Of a stretch of 64,000 nt of DNA, positions 20,142 to 29,571 are shown in pieces. The notes below the pieces were generated by a model. It was not told where the DNA came from. It saw only the letters and a program-made list of their open reading frames with translations, and did no database searches. Position numbers and translations under genes: made by a program. Each line of letters opens with the position of its first letter. Positions within the stretch are counted from its first letter, which is position 1. The DNA comes from an uncultured Algibacter sp. (GTDB lineage: Bacteria > Bacteroidota > Bacteroidia > Flavobacteriales > Flavobacteriaceae): the NCBI RefSeq assembly GCF_947495675.1, contig NZ_CANLZX010000005.1, positions 148,854 to 212,853 on the forward strand. The letters run 5' to 3'.

Positions 20142-20180
20142 AAAATTAATATCATCTGATTATCAGATGATATTAATTTT
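20142..20180 (+). terminator. 19-bp hairpin after rpsK
   Basis: Positions 20142-20160 and 20162-20180 are perfect inverted repeats around a single central base, and the right arm ends in a run of T. It looks like an intrinsic terminator, though its GC content is low; with the promoter-like element just downstream it would split rpsD-rpoA-rplQ from the genes upstream. Confidence 0.6.
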
Positions 20181-20185
20181 TTGCG

Positions 20186-20193
20186 TAAATTTG
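20186..20193 (+). promoter_or_regulatory. TAnnTTTG promoter element upstream of rpsD
   Basis: TAAATTTG matches the Bacteroidota -7 consensus. It directly follows the 19-bp hairpin and would leave a leader of roughly 95 bases before rpsD. No clear TTTG -33 element is seen at the expected distance. Confidence 0.5.
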
Positions 20194-20296
20194 CACACTC
20201 AAAAAAAATAATTAACAAGTATTAACGAGAGATCAACGATTTTCGAAGGATAAGATTAAGACCTTAATTCATAATCACTCTCAAAACAATTTTAAA

Positions 20297-20902
20297 ATGG
20301 CAAGATATACTGGTCCTAAAACTAAAATAGCTCGTAAATTTGGCGAAGCTATATTCGGAGATGACAAATCATTCGAAAAAAGAAATTACCCACCAGGTCA
20401 ACATGGTAACAACAGAAGACGTGGGAAAAAATCTGAATACGCTATCCAATTAATGGAAAAGCAAAAAGCTAAATATACTTACGGTATATTAGAGCGTCAA
20501 TTTAGAGGATTATTTAAAAAAGCTAGAGCTGCACAAGGTATTACTGGTGAAGTTTTATTACAGCTTTGTGAATCTAGATTAGACAATGTTGTATTCAGAA
20601 TGGGAATAGCTCCTACAAGAAGCGGTGCAAGACAATTAGTATCACACAGACACATTACAGTAAATGGGGAGTTAGTTAATATTCCTTCATATTCATTAAA
20701 AGCAGGTGATGTTGTAGCAGTTAGAGAAAAATCAAAATCGCTTGAAGCTATTGAAAGATCACTTTCAAATTCAAGTAACGTTTATGAATGGATTACTTGG
20801 AATACAGATACAAAACAAGGAACTTATGTTTCAGTACCTGCTAGAATTCAAATTCCAGAAAACATAAACGAACAATTCATCGTAGAATTATACTCTAAAT
20901 AA
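20297..20902 (+). CDS. rpsD: 30S ribosomal protein S4
   Basis: Primary 16S rRNA-binding protein and proofreading-related factor, 201 residues. The N-terminal [20 protein letters not shown] is of the form without a zinc site. The S4 RNA-binding domain is visible as [33 protein letters not shown]. In enterobacteria S4 represses the alpha operon through a leader pseudoknot; here a long leader precedes rpsD, but its fold was not determined. Confidence 0.98.
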   Translation: MARYTGPKTKIARKFGEAIFGDDKSFEKRNYPPGQHGNNRRRGKKSEYAIQLMEKQKAKYTYGILERQFRGLFKKARAAQGITGEVLLQLCESRLDNVVFRMGIAPTRSGARQLVSHRHITVNGELVNIPSYSLKAGDVVAVREKSKSLEAIERSLSNSSNVYEWITWNTDTKQGTYVSVPARIQIPENINEQFIVELYSK

Positions 20903-20996
20903 TAAAATTAATCACATTGGTATTTGGCCAAAGGATTTATTAGTCTTCTTCAAACTTTTAAATCGCGCAACCAAATAACAATTAAAACGAAGAAAT

Positions 20997-21989
20997 ATGG
21001 CAGTATTTAATTTTCAAAAACCAGATAAAGTAATCATGATTGATTCTACTGATTTCGAAGGTAAATTCGAATTCAGACCTTTAGAACCTGGTTACGGACT
21101 AACAGTAGGAAATGCATTAAGAAGAGTTTTATTATCTTCTTTAGAAGGATTTGCAATAACTTCTGTTAGAATAGAAGGTGTAGATCATGAGTTTTCAGCA
21201 ATCGCAGGTGTCGTTGAAGATGTAACTGAAATCATCTTAAATTTAAAGCAAGCTCGTTTTAAAAGACAAATTGAGGATATTGATAATGAATCAATTTCTA
21301 TTTCAATTTCTGGTCAAGATAAAATTACAGCAGGTGATTTTCAGAAATTTATTTCTGGATTCCAAGTTTTAAATACAGAACTAGTTATCTGTAACTTAGA
21401 TCCTAAAGTTAATTTCAATATGGAAATTACAATAGAAAAAGGTAGAGGATATGTTCCAGCAGAAGAAAACAAAAAAGCTTCAGCACCAATTGGAACTATT
21501 TTTACAGATTCTATTTACACACCAATAAAGAATGTTAAGTATAGTATTGAAAACTATCGTGTTGAGCAAAAAACAGATTATGAAAAATTAGTTTTTGAAA
21601 TTATCACAGATGGGTCAATTACTCCACAAGACGCTTTAACTGAAGGTGCTAAAACTTTAATTCACCACTTCATGTTATTCTCTGATGAGCGTATTACATT
21701 AGAAGCTGATGAAATTGCACAAACTGAAACTTATGATGAAGAATCACTTCATATGAGACAGTTGCTTAAAACAAAGTTAATAGATATGGATTTATCTGTA
21801 CGAGCACTTAACTGTTTAAAAGCTGCAGAAGTAGATACTTTAGGTGATTTAGTATCTTTCAATAAAAATGATTTAATGAAATTCAGAAACTTCGGTAAGA
21901 AGTCTTTAACAGAGCTTGAAGAGCTTGTAAATGTTAAGGGGTTAAACTTCGGAATGGATTTAAGTAAATATAAATTAGATAAAGATTAA
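20997..21989 (+). CDS. rpoA: DNA-directed RNA polymerase subunit alpha
   Basis: Assembly platform of RNA polymerase, 330 residues. The N-terminal dimerisation domain shows [20 protein letters not shown]. After a linker the C-terminal domain shows [22 protein letters not shown] sequence (here [20 protein letters not shown]) and [12 protein letters not shown], the DNA- and activator-binding helices. Location between rpsD and rplQ is the standard alpha-operon order. Confidence 0.98.
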   Translation: MAVFNFQKPDKVIMIDSTDFEGKFEFRPLEPGYGLTVGNALRRVLLSSLEGFAITSVRIEGVDHEFSAIAGVVEDVTEIILNLKQARFKRQIEDIDNESISISISGQDKITAGDFQKFISGFQVLNTELVICNLDPKVNFNMEITIEKGRGYVPAEENKKASAPIGTIFTDSIYTPIKNVKYSIENYRVEQKTDYEKLVFEIITDGSITPQDALTEGAKTLIHHFMLFSDERITLEADEIAQTETYDEESLHMRQLLKTKLIDMDLSVRALNCLKAAEVDTLGDLVSFNKNDLMKFRNFGKKSLTELEELVNVKGLNFGMDLSKYKLDKD

Positions 21990-22048
21990 TTAATCATATT
22001 TTGCTCCTCGATTTACGAGTTTAGTAGCAAGATGATAAAACAAATGTC

Positions 22049-22519
22049 ATGAGACACGGAAAAAAAGTAAACCACTTAGGAAGACAAACAGCGCATAGAA
22101 AAGCTATGTTAGCTAATATGGCTTGTTCTTTAATTGAGCACAAACGTATTAACACAACTGTAGCTAAGGCTAAAGCATTAAAGCAGTTTGTAGAGCCAAT
22201 GATTACTAAATCTAAGGTTGATACAACGCACAACAGACGTCAAGTAATGGCTAAGTTAAGACAAAAAGATGCAGTAGCAGAATTGTTTAGAGATGTAGCT
22301 GCTAAAATAGCAGACAGACCAGGAGGTTATACTAGAATTATAAAACTTGGAAATCGTTTAGGTGATAATGCTGATATGGCAATGATAGAACTAGTTGATT
22401 ATAACGAAATCTATAACGCTGGAAAAGAGAAAAAGAAAACTACTAGAAGAAGTAGAAGAGGTGGTTCTAAACCAGCTACTCCTCCAGTTGATACTAAAGC
22501 ATCAAACGAAGAAGAGTAA
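22049..22519 (+). CDS. rplQ: 50S ribosomal protein L17
   Basis: Large-subunit protein at the tunnel exit region, 156 residues. The core [20 protein letters not shown] and [25 protein letters not shown] is conserved. A C-terminal extension of about 35 residues (basic, then [15 protein letters not shown]) makes it longer than the roughly 120-residue proteobacterial form; such tails are common in Bacteroidota. Last gene of the superoperon, followed by a strong terminator. Confidence 0.97.
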   Translation: MRHGKKVNHLGRQTAHRKAMLANMACSLIEHKRINTTVAKAKALKQFVEPMITKSKVDTTHNRRQVMAKLRQKDAVAELFRDVAAKIADRPGGYTRIIKLGNRLGDNADMAMIELVDYNEIYNAGKEKKKTTRRSRRGGSKPATPPVDTKASNEEE

Positions 22520-22579
22520 ATGTTAATAAACGTTAAATAAAACATAAAGGATAAACTATTTTAGTTTATCCTTTTTTTT
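22517..22579 (+). repeat. Direct repeat, copy 1 (stop codon plus terminator)
   Basis: Starting exactly at the rplQ stop codon, 13 bases (22517-22529) and then 36 bases (22544-22579) are identical to 23340-23352 and 23364-23399, with a diverged stretch between them. The two copies bracket the gene at 22617-23342. Confidence 0.85.
22546..22579 (+). terminator. Intrinsic terminator after rplQ (copy 1 of a duplicated sequence)
   Basis: A 13-bp stem (22546-22558 with 22562-22574), a TTT loop and a following T run end the ribosomal operon. The same 36 bases recur at 23364-23399. Confidence 0.9.
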
Positions 22580-22585
22580 CTTTCA

Positions 22586-22593
22586 TAAGTTTG
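22586..22593 (+). promoter_or_regulatory. TAnnTTTG promoter element for the inserted gene
   Basis: TAAGTTTG lies immediately after the first terminator and 23 bp before the ATG at 22617, so the gene probably has its own promoter. No -33 TTTG was seen. Confidence 0.45.
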
Positions 22594-22616
22594 TATTTAA
22601 ATTCAATAAATTAAAT

Positions 22617-23342
22617 ATGAAAAAAATATTTTTATTACTAGTTATTATTATAACAAATCAAACCTTTTCTCAAAATAGTGAAATTATTGGTTCAGGTACT
22701 TCGGCTTCAAACATGTATGGAGGCGTTCAAGTAAGTGCAGGATCTAATAGTGGAGTATGGATCAAGTCAAGTTCATCTAAAGCAAAAGTAGAAGGTTCAT
22801 ATTATTTATTTAGTAACTGGGGTAATATTGGATCTTTTTATTTAATAGGAAACGAAGGTTACAAGGTGCCAAAAGTTAATTTTAATGTTAGATTCAATCG
22901 TTTTGAAGCTAATATGGGTAATGATGGTTCTAAAGATTCAATATTTGCTTTTAATTCTCAATCAATTAAAAAAGTAATATTAGGTAGTAAAGTATTTGTA
23001 AAAAAACAAGTTGCTGGTAAAGGCTCAAATTATTTCTTAGAATTAATTCAAGAAGGAGATAAAGTGAGTTTGTTAAAATCTTATAATGCTGTTATAAGTC
23101 CTGGTACTGTTAACCCAATGACTCAACAAAAAATGAAAGCAGATAAAATTGATATAAAAACAAGCTACTTTGTTGATAGAAATGGTGAATTGGAAGAAAT
23201 TAAACTTAAAAAGTCTACCATATTAAAATTAATGTCAGACAAAAAAGATGAAATAAAAAGTTTTTTAAATGAGCATAGTTTGTCATTTAAAAAAGACCCT
23301 GATATTAAGGAAATTTTCAATTATTATAACTCAATCATATAA
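22617..23342 (+). CDS. Secreted protein of unknown function
   Basis: 241 residues with a clear signal peptide (MKKIFLLLVIIITNQTFSQ), so probably periplasmic or exported. I do not recognise the family. The first third is rich in Gly and Ser (GSGTSASNMYGGVQVSAGSNSG); later there are alternating hydrophobic and charged residues suggestive of beta structure, and a Lys-rich helical end. It stands alone between rplQ and carA with its own promoter-like element and terminator. Both flanks carry the same stop-plus-terminator sequence, suggesting that this gene was added here by a duplication or insertion event. Confidence 0.8.
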   Translation: MKKIFLLLVIIITNQTFSQNSEIIGSGTSASNMYGGVQVSAGSNSGVWIKSSSSKAKVEGSYYLFSNWGNIGSFYLIGNEGYKVPKVNFNVRFNRFEANMGNDGSKDSIFAFNSQSIKKVILGSKVFVKKQVAGKGSNYFLELIQEGDKVSLLKSYNAVISPGTVNPMTQQKMKADKIDIKTSYFVDRNGELEEIKLKKSTILKLMSDKKDEIKSFLNEHSLSFKKDPDIKEIFNYYNSII

Positions 23343-23399
23343 ATGTTAATAATCATTTAATATATAAAGGATAAACTATTTTAGTTTATCCTTTTTTTT
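23340..23399 (+). repeat. Direct repeat, copy 2 (stop codon plus terminator)
   Basis: Second copy of the sequence at 22517-22579, again beginning at the stop codon of the preceding gene. The terminator stem is 23366-23378 with 23382-23394, identical to copy 1. Confidence 0.85.
23366..23399 (+). terminator. Intrinsic terminator, copy 2
   Basis: Same 13-bp stem, TTT loop and T run as the terminator after rplQ; ends transcription of the secreted-protein gene upstream of carA. Confidence 0.88.
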
Positions 23400-23429
23400 T
23401 AGCAATTTTGCAAAACTTTTTAAACGAAT

Positions 23430-24533
23430 ATGAAATATCAAAAAAGACAAAAAGCCATCGTTCTTCTAGCAGATGGAACTATTTTTTACGGTAAAGCAGT
23501 TGGTAATAAACAAGGAACTTCATTCGGAGAGGTTTGTTTTAATACAGGTATGACTGGCTATCAAGAAATTTTTACTGATCCTTCTTATTATGGTCAACTC
23601 ATGGTTGCTACCAATGCTCATATTGGTAACTACGGTGTTAATGATAATGAAGTAGAGTCAGATTCAATTAAAATTGCAGGTTTAATCGTAAAAAATTTCA
23701 GTTACGAATATTCAAGAGATGCTGCAGATGGTTCTCTGGAAGATTTTCTAGATAAAAATAACTTATTAGCTATATCAGATGTTGATACTAGAGCTTTAGT
23801 AAGCTATATTAGAGATCACGGTGCAATGAATGCTGTTATTTCTACTGATGTAGATAATATTGAAGGATTAAAAAAGCAATTAGCCGAAGTTCCTAATATG
23901 GAAGGACTAGAATTAGCATCAAAAGTTTCTACTAAAGAACCTTATTATTTTGGTGATGAAAATGCAACATACAAAGTAGCAGCTTTAGATATCGGAATCA
24001 AAAAAAATATATTAAGAAATATAGCAAGTAGAGATGCTTATATTAAAGTTTTTCCATACAACTCAAAGTTTGAAGATCTTGAAGCATTTAAACCAGATGG
24101 ATACTTTTTATCCAATGGGCCTGGAGATCCAGAACCATTAATTGAAGCACAAAACGTAGCTAAAGAAATTATAAAAAGAGATTTACCTTTATTTGGTATA
24201 TGTTTAGGACATCAAGTTATAGCAAGAGCCAATGGCGTTTCAACATATAAAATGCATAATGGGCATAGAGGTATAAATCATCCTGTAAAAAATTTAATTA
24301 CAGGTAAAGGTGAAATTACATCTCAAAATCATGGTTTTGCTGTAAATAGAGAAGATGCCGAAGCTAACTCAAACCTAGAGATTACACATGTACATTTAAA
24401 CGATGATACTGTAGCTGGTTTAGCAATGAAAAACAAAAAAGTATTTTCTGTACAATATCACCCAGAAGCAAGCCCAGGACCTCATGATTCATCTTATCTT
24501 TTCGATCAATTCATTGAAAATTTAAAGAAATAA
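23430..24533 (+). CDS. carA: Carbamoyl-phosphate synthase small subunit
   Basis: Glutaminase subunit that supplies ammonia to CarB for carbamoyl phosphate, the precursor of arginine and pyrimidines. 367 residues. The N-terminal domain has FGEVCFNTGMTGYQEIFTDPSY; the class-I glutamine amidotransferase domain has the nucleophile Cys258 in GICLGHQ and the His/Glu pair in QYHPEASPGPHD. carB is not adjacent in the window. A promoter-like AATTTTG lies about 20 bp upstream but does not match TAnnTTTG fully. Confidence 0.96.
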   Translation: MKYQKRQKAIVLLADGTIFYGKAVGNKQGTSFGEVCFNTGMTGYQEIFTDPSYYGQLMVATNAHIGNYGVNDNEVESDSIKIAGLIVKNFSYEYSRDAADGSLEDFLDKNNLLAISDVDTRALVSYIRDHGAMNAVISTDVDNIEGLKKQLAEVPNMEGLELASKVSTKEPYYFGDENATYKVAALDIGIKKNILRNIASRDAYIKVFPYNSKFEDLEAFKPDGYFLSNGPGDPEPLIEAQNVAKEIIKRDLPLFGICLGHQVIARANGVSTYKMHNGHRGINHPVKNLITGKGEITSQNHGFAVNREDAEANSNLEITHVHLNDDTVAGLAMKNKKVFSVQYHPEASPGPHDSSYLFDQFIENLKK

Positions 24534-24540
24534 AAACGTA

Positions 24541-24581
24541 TAATAAACTTCAATATTAGATTTCTATATTGAAGTTTATTA
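24541..24581 (+). terminator. Hairpin after carA
   Basis: A 16-bp perfect inverted repeat (24541-24556 with 24566-24581) with a nine-base loop follows the carA stop. It lacks a long T run, so it is a weak or bidirectional terminator candidate. Confidence 0.5.
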
Positions 24582-24652
24582 TTACTAAAACGTTATAGAT
24601 GCAATTTTGATAATTTCTTTAAAAACATCTAAAATTAAACAAGATTTAAACG

Positions 24653-24660
24653 TAAATTTG
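24653..24660 (+). promoter_or_regulatory. TAnnTTTG promoter element of eno
   Basis: TAAATTTG, 31 bp before the eno start codon, fits the Bacteroidota -7 element. No good -33 TTTG at the expected spacing. Confidence 0.5.
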
Positions 24661-24670
24661 AAGTAATTAA

Positions 24671-25984
<1,314 letters not shown>

Positions 25985-26006
25985 AAATTATTTAATTTTT
26001 TATATC

Positions 26007-26040
26007 AAAAGCGATTGTTTATTAACAATCGCTTTTTTTA
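26007..26040 (+). terminator. Intrinsic terminator after eno
   Basis: A 13-bp stem (26007-26019 with 26024-26036) and TTTTTTT tail follow the eno stop. Confidence 0.9.
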
Positions 26041-26159
26041 TATAGTATCTATTTTAAAATTTCTCAAATCGACGAAATCGTTGTAGATAAACTTAAAAAA
26101 TAAATAGATATTTCGTAGCTTAGCATTCCGCAAAAAAATTAAATTCACTAAATAAGAAT

Positions 26160-27446
26160 ATGGCAAATACAGCTAAAATTGAAATTGAAGGTAAAAAGTA
26201 CGAATTCCCATTAGTTAAAGGTACAGAAAATGAAGTAGCAATTGATATTTCTAAACTTAGGTCTACAACTGGAGGTGTTATTACAGTTGATCCTGGATTT
26301 AAAAATACAGGGTCTTGTGAAAGTGCAATTACATTTTTAGATGGTGAAAAAGGAATTTTAAGATATCGTGGATATGCTATAGAAGATGTAGCAGATAAAG
26401 TTGATTTTATTGAGGTAGCATATTTGTTAATTTTTGGTGAGTTACCTACTAAAGAGCAGAATGATAAATTTCATGATGATATTAAAGCAGAGTCTGTAAT
26501 TGATGAAGATATTAAAAAGATTTTGGATGCTTTTCCTAAATCAGCCCACCCAATGGGAGTTATTTCTTCTTTAACAAGTGCATTAACAGCATTTAATCCT
26601 ACTTCTGTTGATGTATCTTCAGAAGCTGAAATGTATAAATCAGTAGTTAGAATTCTTGGTAAAATGCCTGTATTAGTTGCATGGACAATGCGAAAAAAAC
26701 AAGGTCAACCATTAGATTATGGTGATAATACACTTGGTTACGTAGAGAATATTCTTAAAATGATGTTTTCTAGACCAAATAGCTGTTATGTTCAGAATCC
26801 AGTTTTAGTTGATGCTTTGGATAAATTATTGATATTACATGCAGATCATGAACAGAATTGCTCAACTTCTACAGTAAGAATAGTTGGTTCTTCTCATGCT
26901 GGTTTGTTTGCATCAATTTCTGCGGGTATTTCTGCATTATGGGGACCACTTCATGGTGGCGCAAATCAAGCAGTAATAGAAATGTTAGAAGCTATTCAAG
27001 CAGATGGAGGAGATACTAAAAAATACATGGAGAAAGCTAAAGATAAAAATGATCCTTTTAGATTAATGGGCTTTGGTCATCGTGTATACAAAAATTTCGA
27101 TCCTCGTGCTAGAATTATAAAGAAAGCTGCAGATCAAGTATTACATGATTTAGGAATAGAAGATCCAATATTAGATATCGCCAAAGGGCTTGAAAAAGAA
27201 GCTTTAGAGGATAAATATTTTGTAGACAGAAAACTATATCCAAATGTAGATTTTTATTCAGGAATTATTTACAGAGCTATGGGGATACCAACCGAAATGT
27301 TTACTGTAATGTTTGCAATTGGACGTTTACCAGGTTGGATTGCACAATGGAGAGAAATGCGTTTAAGAAAAGAACCAATAGGAAGACCAAGACAAGTCTA
27401 CATAGGTGCTACTGAAAGAAAATTTGTACCAGTTGAGAATAGATAA
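26160..27446 (+). CDS. gltA: Citrate synthase (type II)
   Basis: First enzyme of the TCA cycle, condensing acetyl-CoA and oxaloacetate. 428 residues, of the hexameric NADH-type family by length. Active-site histidines are seen in LHADHEQNCSTSTVR and GFGHRVYKNFDPRA, and the catalytic aspartate region in NVDFYSGIIYRAMGIP. The protein has the N-terminal beta domain typical of Gram-negative type II enzymes. A single-gene unit; no TAnnTTTG element was found upstream. Confidence 0.97.
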   Translation: MANTAKIEIEGKKYEFPLVKGTENEVAIDISKLRSTTGGVITVDPGFKNTGSCESAITFLDGEKGILRYRGYAIEDVADKVDFIEVAYLLIFGELPTKEQNDKFHDDIKAESVIDEDIKKILDAFPKSAHPMGVISSLTSALTAFNPTSVDVSSEAEMYKSVVRILGKMPVLVAWTMRKKQGQPLDYGDNTLGYVENILKMMFSRPNSCYVQNPVLVDALDKLLILHADHEQNCSTSTVRIVGSSHAGLFASISAGISALWGPLHGGANQAVIEMLEAIQADGGDTKKYMEKAKDKNDPFRLMGFGHRVYKNFDPRARIIKKAADQVLHDLGIEDPILDIAKGLEKEALEDKYFVDRKLYPNVDFYSGIIYRAMGIPTEMFTVMFAIGRLPGWIAQWREMRLRKEPIGRPRQVYIGATERKFVPVENR

Positions 27447-27467
27447 GAAATTTAAAAGTTATAATTT

Positions 27468-27503
27468 AAAAAAAGCTTCATGATTTTTCATGAAGCTTTT
27501 TTT
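27468..27503 (+). terminator. Intrinsic terminator after gltA
   Basis: A perfect 16-bp stem (27468-27483 with 27488-27503) with a TTTT loop, A run on the left and T run on the right, so it could work in both directions. Confidence 0.9.
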
Positions 27504-27601
27504 ATTTAATACAGGTTCTTTTTTAGAAAAAAACAAAATAAGTATTTTATTATTCTTAGTTTTAGAAATTGTAATTTGTTGATATTTTTTATTCAAAATA
27601 T

Positions 27602-28516
27602 ATGATAAAATTAAATGTTAAAAATGAAACCTCTAGATTACGTGCTGTTGTACTTGGTACAGCAGAAAGTAATGGACCAATCCCTAAAGTTGAAGACTGT
27701 TACGACCCAAAAAGTATAGAACATATTTTAGCAGGTACATACCCTACAGAACATGATATGATTAAGGAAATGGATGCTGTAGCTAAGGTTTTTGAAAAGT
27801 ATAATGTACAAGTTTACAGACCACAAGTAATTAAGGATTGTAATCAAATTTTTGCTAGAGATATTGCTTTTGTAATTGACGATGTTATGATTGAAGCAAA
27901 TATTTTACCACATAGAGAAGAAGAGGTAGAAGCTATAGATTATATCTGGAAACAAGTTGCAGAAGATAAGCGTATAATACTGCCAGAAGCTTGCCATGTA
28001 GAAGGAGGTGATGTTATGCCATGGAATGATTATATATTTATAGGTACTTATTCTGGTAATGATTACTCAGAATTAATAACTGCACGAACAAATATTGAAG
28101 CAGTATTAGCTATAAAAGAACTATTTCCAAATAAAACTGTGAAATCCTTTGAGCTAAGAAAATCTAATACAAACCCAAAAGAAAATGCATTGCATTTAGA
28201 TTGTTGTTTTAATCCTTTAGGTAAAGGAAAAGCAATCATTCATAAAAATGGGTTTTTAATTGAAAAAGAATATGAATGGTTAGTTAATTTCTTTGGAAAA
28301 GAAAATGTTTTTGAAATTACAAAAGATGAAATGTATCAAATGTGTAGTAATGTTTTTTCAATTTCTGAAGATGTAATTATTTCTGAAAAGAATTTTACTA
28401 GACTAAATATTTGGTTAAGAGAACAAGGTTTCACAGTCGAAGAAGTACCTTACGCCGAAATTGGTAAGCAAGAAGGCTTATTAAGATGTACAACAATGCC
28501 ATTAATTAGAGATTAA
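27602..28516 (+). CDS. Amidinotransferase-superfamily hydrolase
   Basis: 304 residues of the guanidino-group-modifying superfamily (arginine deiminase, dimethylarginine dimethylaminohydrolase, glycine amidinotransferase). The expected catalytic residues are visible: Asp in IFARDIAFV, Glu/Asp in CHVEGGDVMPW, His in NALHLDCCFNPLG and a Cys near the end in LLRCTTMP. It is 7 bp upstream of a second superfamily member and both probably form one operon acting on arginine or citrulline-type compounds. The exact substrate cannot be assigned from sequence. Confidence 0.85.
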   Translation: MIKLNVKNETSRLRAVVLGTAESNGPIPKVEDCYDPKSIEHILAGTYPTEHDMIKEMDAVAKVFEKYNVQVYRPQVIKDCNQIFARDIAFVIDDVMIEANILPHREEEVEAIDYIWKQVAEDKRIILPEACHVEGGDVMPWNDYIFIGTYSGNDYSELITARTNIEAVLAIKELFPNKTVKSFELRKSNTNPKENALHLDCCFNPLGKGKAIIHKNGFLIEKEYEWLVNFFGKENVFEITKDEMYQMCSNVFSISEDVIISEKNFTRLNIWLREQGFTVEEVPYAEIGKQEGLLRCTTMPLIRD

Positions 28517-28523
28517 TTTAAAA

Positions 28524-29459
28524 ATGCAACAAACAACAAATACCATTTTAATGATTCGTCCTGTAAATTTTAGGATGAACGAGCAAACAGCTGTAAATAA
28601 TTATTATCAAGAATCTATTAAAGGTGTTTTACCTGAAAGCATTAATACAAAAGCGCAAAAAGAGTTTGATACTTATGTGGATAAATTAAGAGCTATTGGT
28701 GTTGATGTTTTGGTATTTAATGATACAGAGGAAACAGATACCCCAGATTCAATTTTTCCAAATAATTGGGTGTCGTTTCATGAAAATGGCGATATTGGTT
28801 TATATCCTATGTTTGCAGAAAATAGACGCCTAGAGCGAAGAGAAGATATACTCGATACTTTAGAAGAAAAGGGGTTTATTATTAATAATATTATTGATTA
28901 TACGAGTGCAGAGGAGGAGCATGTATTTTTAGAAGGTACAGGAAGCATTATTTTGGACCGTGAAAACAGAAAAGCTTATTGTGCTTTATCTCCTAGAGCA
29001 GATGAAGATTTGTTTATTGAATTTTGCGAAGATTTTGAGTTTTCCCCTGTAGTTTTCAATTCATATCAAACTGTAAATGGTGAGCGTAAAGCAATTTACC
29101 ATACAAATGTTATGATGTGTATAGGTGAAACTTTCGCAGTAATATGTTTAAGTAGTATTGATGATAAAAAAGAACGTAAACAAGTTATTAAACATCTAAA
29201 AGAAGACGGTAAGACTATAATTGATATTACAGAGAAACAAGTTAATAATTTTGCTGGTAATATGCTTCAAGTAAAAGGTGCTAATAATGAGCGTTACTTA
29301 ATTATGAGTCAAGCGGCTTATGATGCTCTTACCGAATCTCAAATTAAAACACTTAAATCACATACTAAAATACTATCAAGTTCATTAAATACTATTGAAA
29401 CTTGTGGAGGAGGTAGTGCACGTTGTATGATGGCCGAAGTGTTTTTACCTAAAGCCTAA
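28524..29459 (+). CDS. ctlX: CtlX-type hydrolase (arginine deiminase-related, citrulline utilisation)
   Basis: 311 residues. The start TILMIRPVNFRMNEQTAVNN is characteristic of the CtlX group, a branch of the guanidino-modifying superfamily reported in citrulline breakdown. Catalytic candidates: Asp/Asn in DSIFPNNWVSFH, Glu in FLEGTGSIILDR, His in YHTNVMMCIG and Cys in the C-terminal GGGSARCMMAE. It follows its superfamily relative by 7 bp, so the pair may convert arginine and citrulline in consecutive or alternative steps. Confidence 0.85.
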   Translation: MQQTTNTILMIRPVNFRMNEQTAVNNYYQESIKGVLPESINTKAQKEFDTYVDKLRAIGVDVLVFNDTEETDTPDSIFPNNWVSFHENGDIGLYPMFAENRRLERREDILDTLEEKGFIINNIIDYTSAEEEHVFLEGTGSIILDRENRKAYCALSPRADEDLFIEFCEDFEFSPVVFNSYQTVNGERKAIYHTNVMMCIGETFAVICLSSIDDKKERKQVIKHLKEDGKTIIDITEKQVNNFAGNMLQVKGANNERYLIMSQAAYDALTESQIKTLKSHTKILSSSLNTIETCGGGSARCMMAEVFLPKA

Positions 29460-29474
29460 ATTTTGCGGAAATAT

Positions 29475-29555
29475 GCGTTAGGGATTGAACGGTTTGTTTG
29501 AGCTCGCCGACAATAGGAGGAAGCGAGTAGTGAAAGCCCGACCCTTGTGGTAACG
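29475..29555 (+). repeat. Intergenic repeat copy R1 (REP-like)
   Basis: An 81-bp segment that shares blocks with 45282-45367 in the opposite orientation: 11 bases at 29477-29487 and 24 identical bases at 29532-29555. The middle differs in sequence but both copies can form a hairpin there (CTCGC/GCGAG here). It fills the gap between ctlX and the convergent kinase gene, where a terminator would be expected. Confidence 0.75.
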
Positions 29556-29571
29556 TTAAAATATTTTTAAA

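Noticed and set aside
29475..29555. CRISPR or tRNA-like element
   Set aside because: Single copy at this place, no spacer periodicity and no cloverleaf; it matches the dispersed repeat instead.
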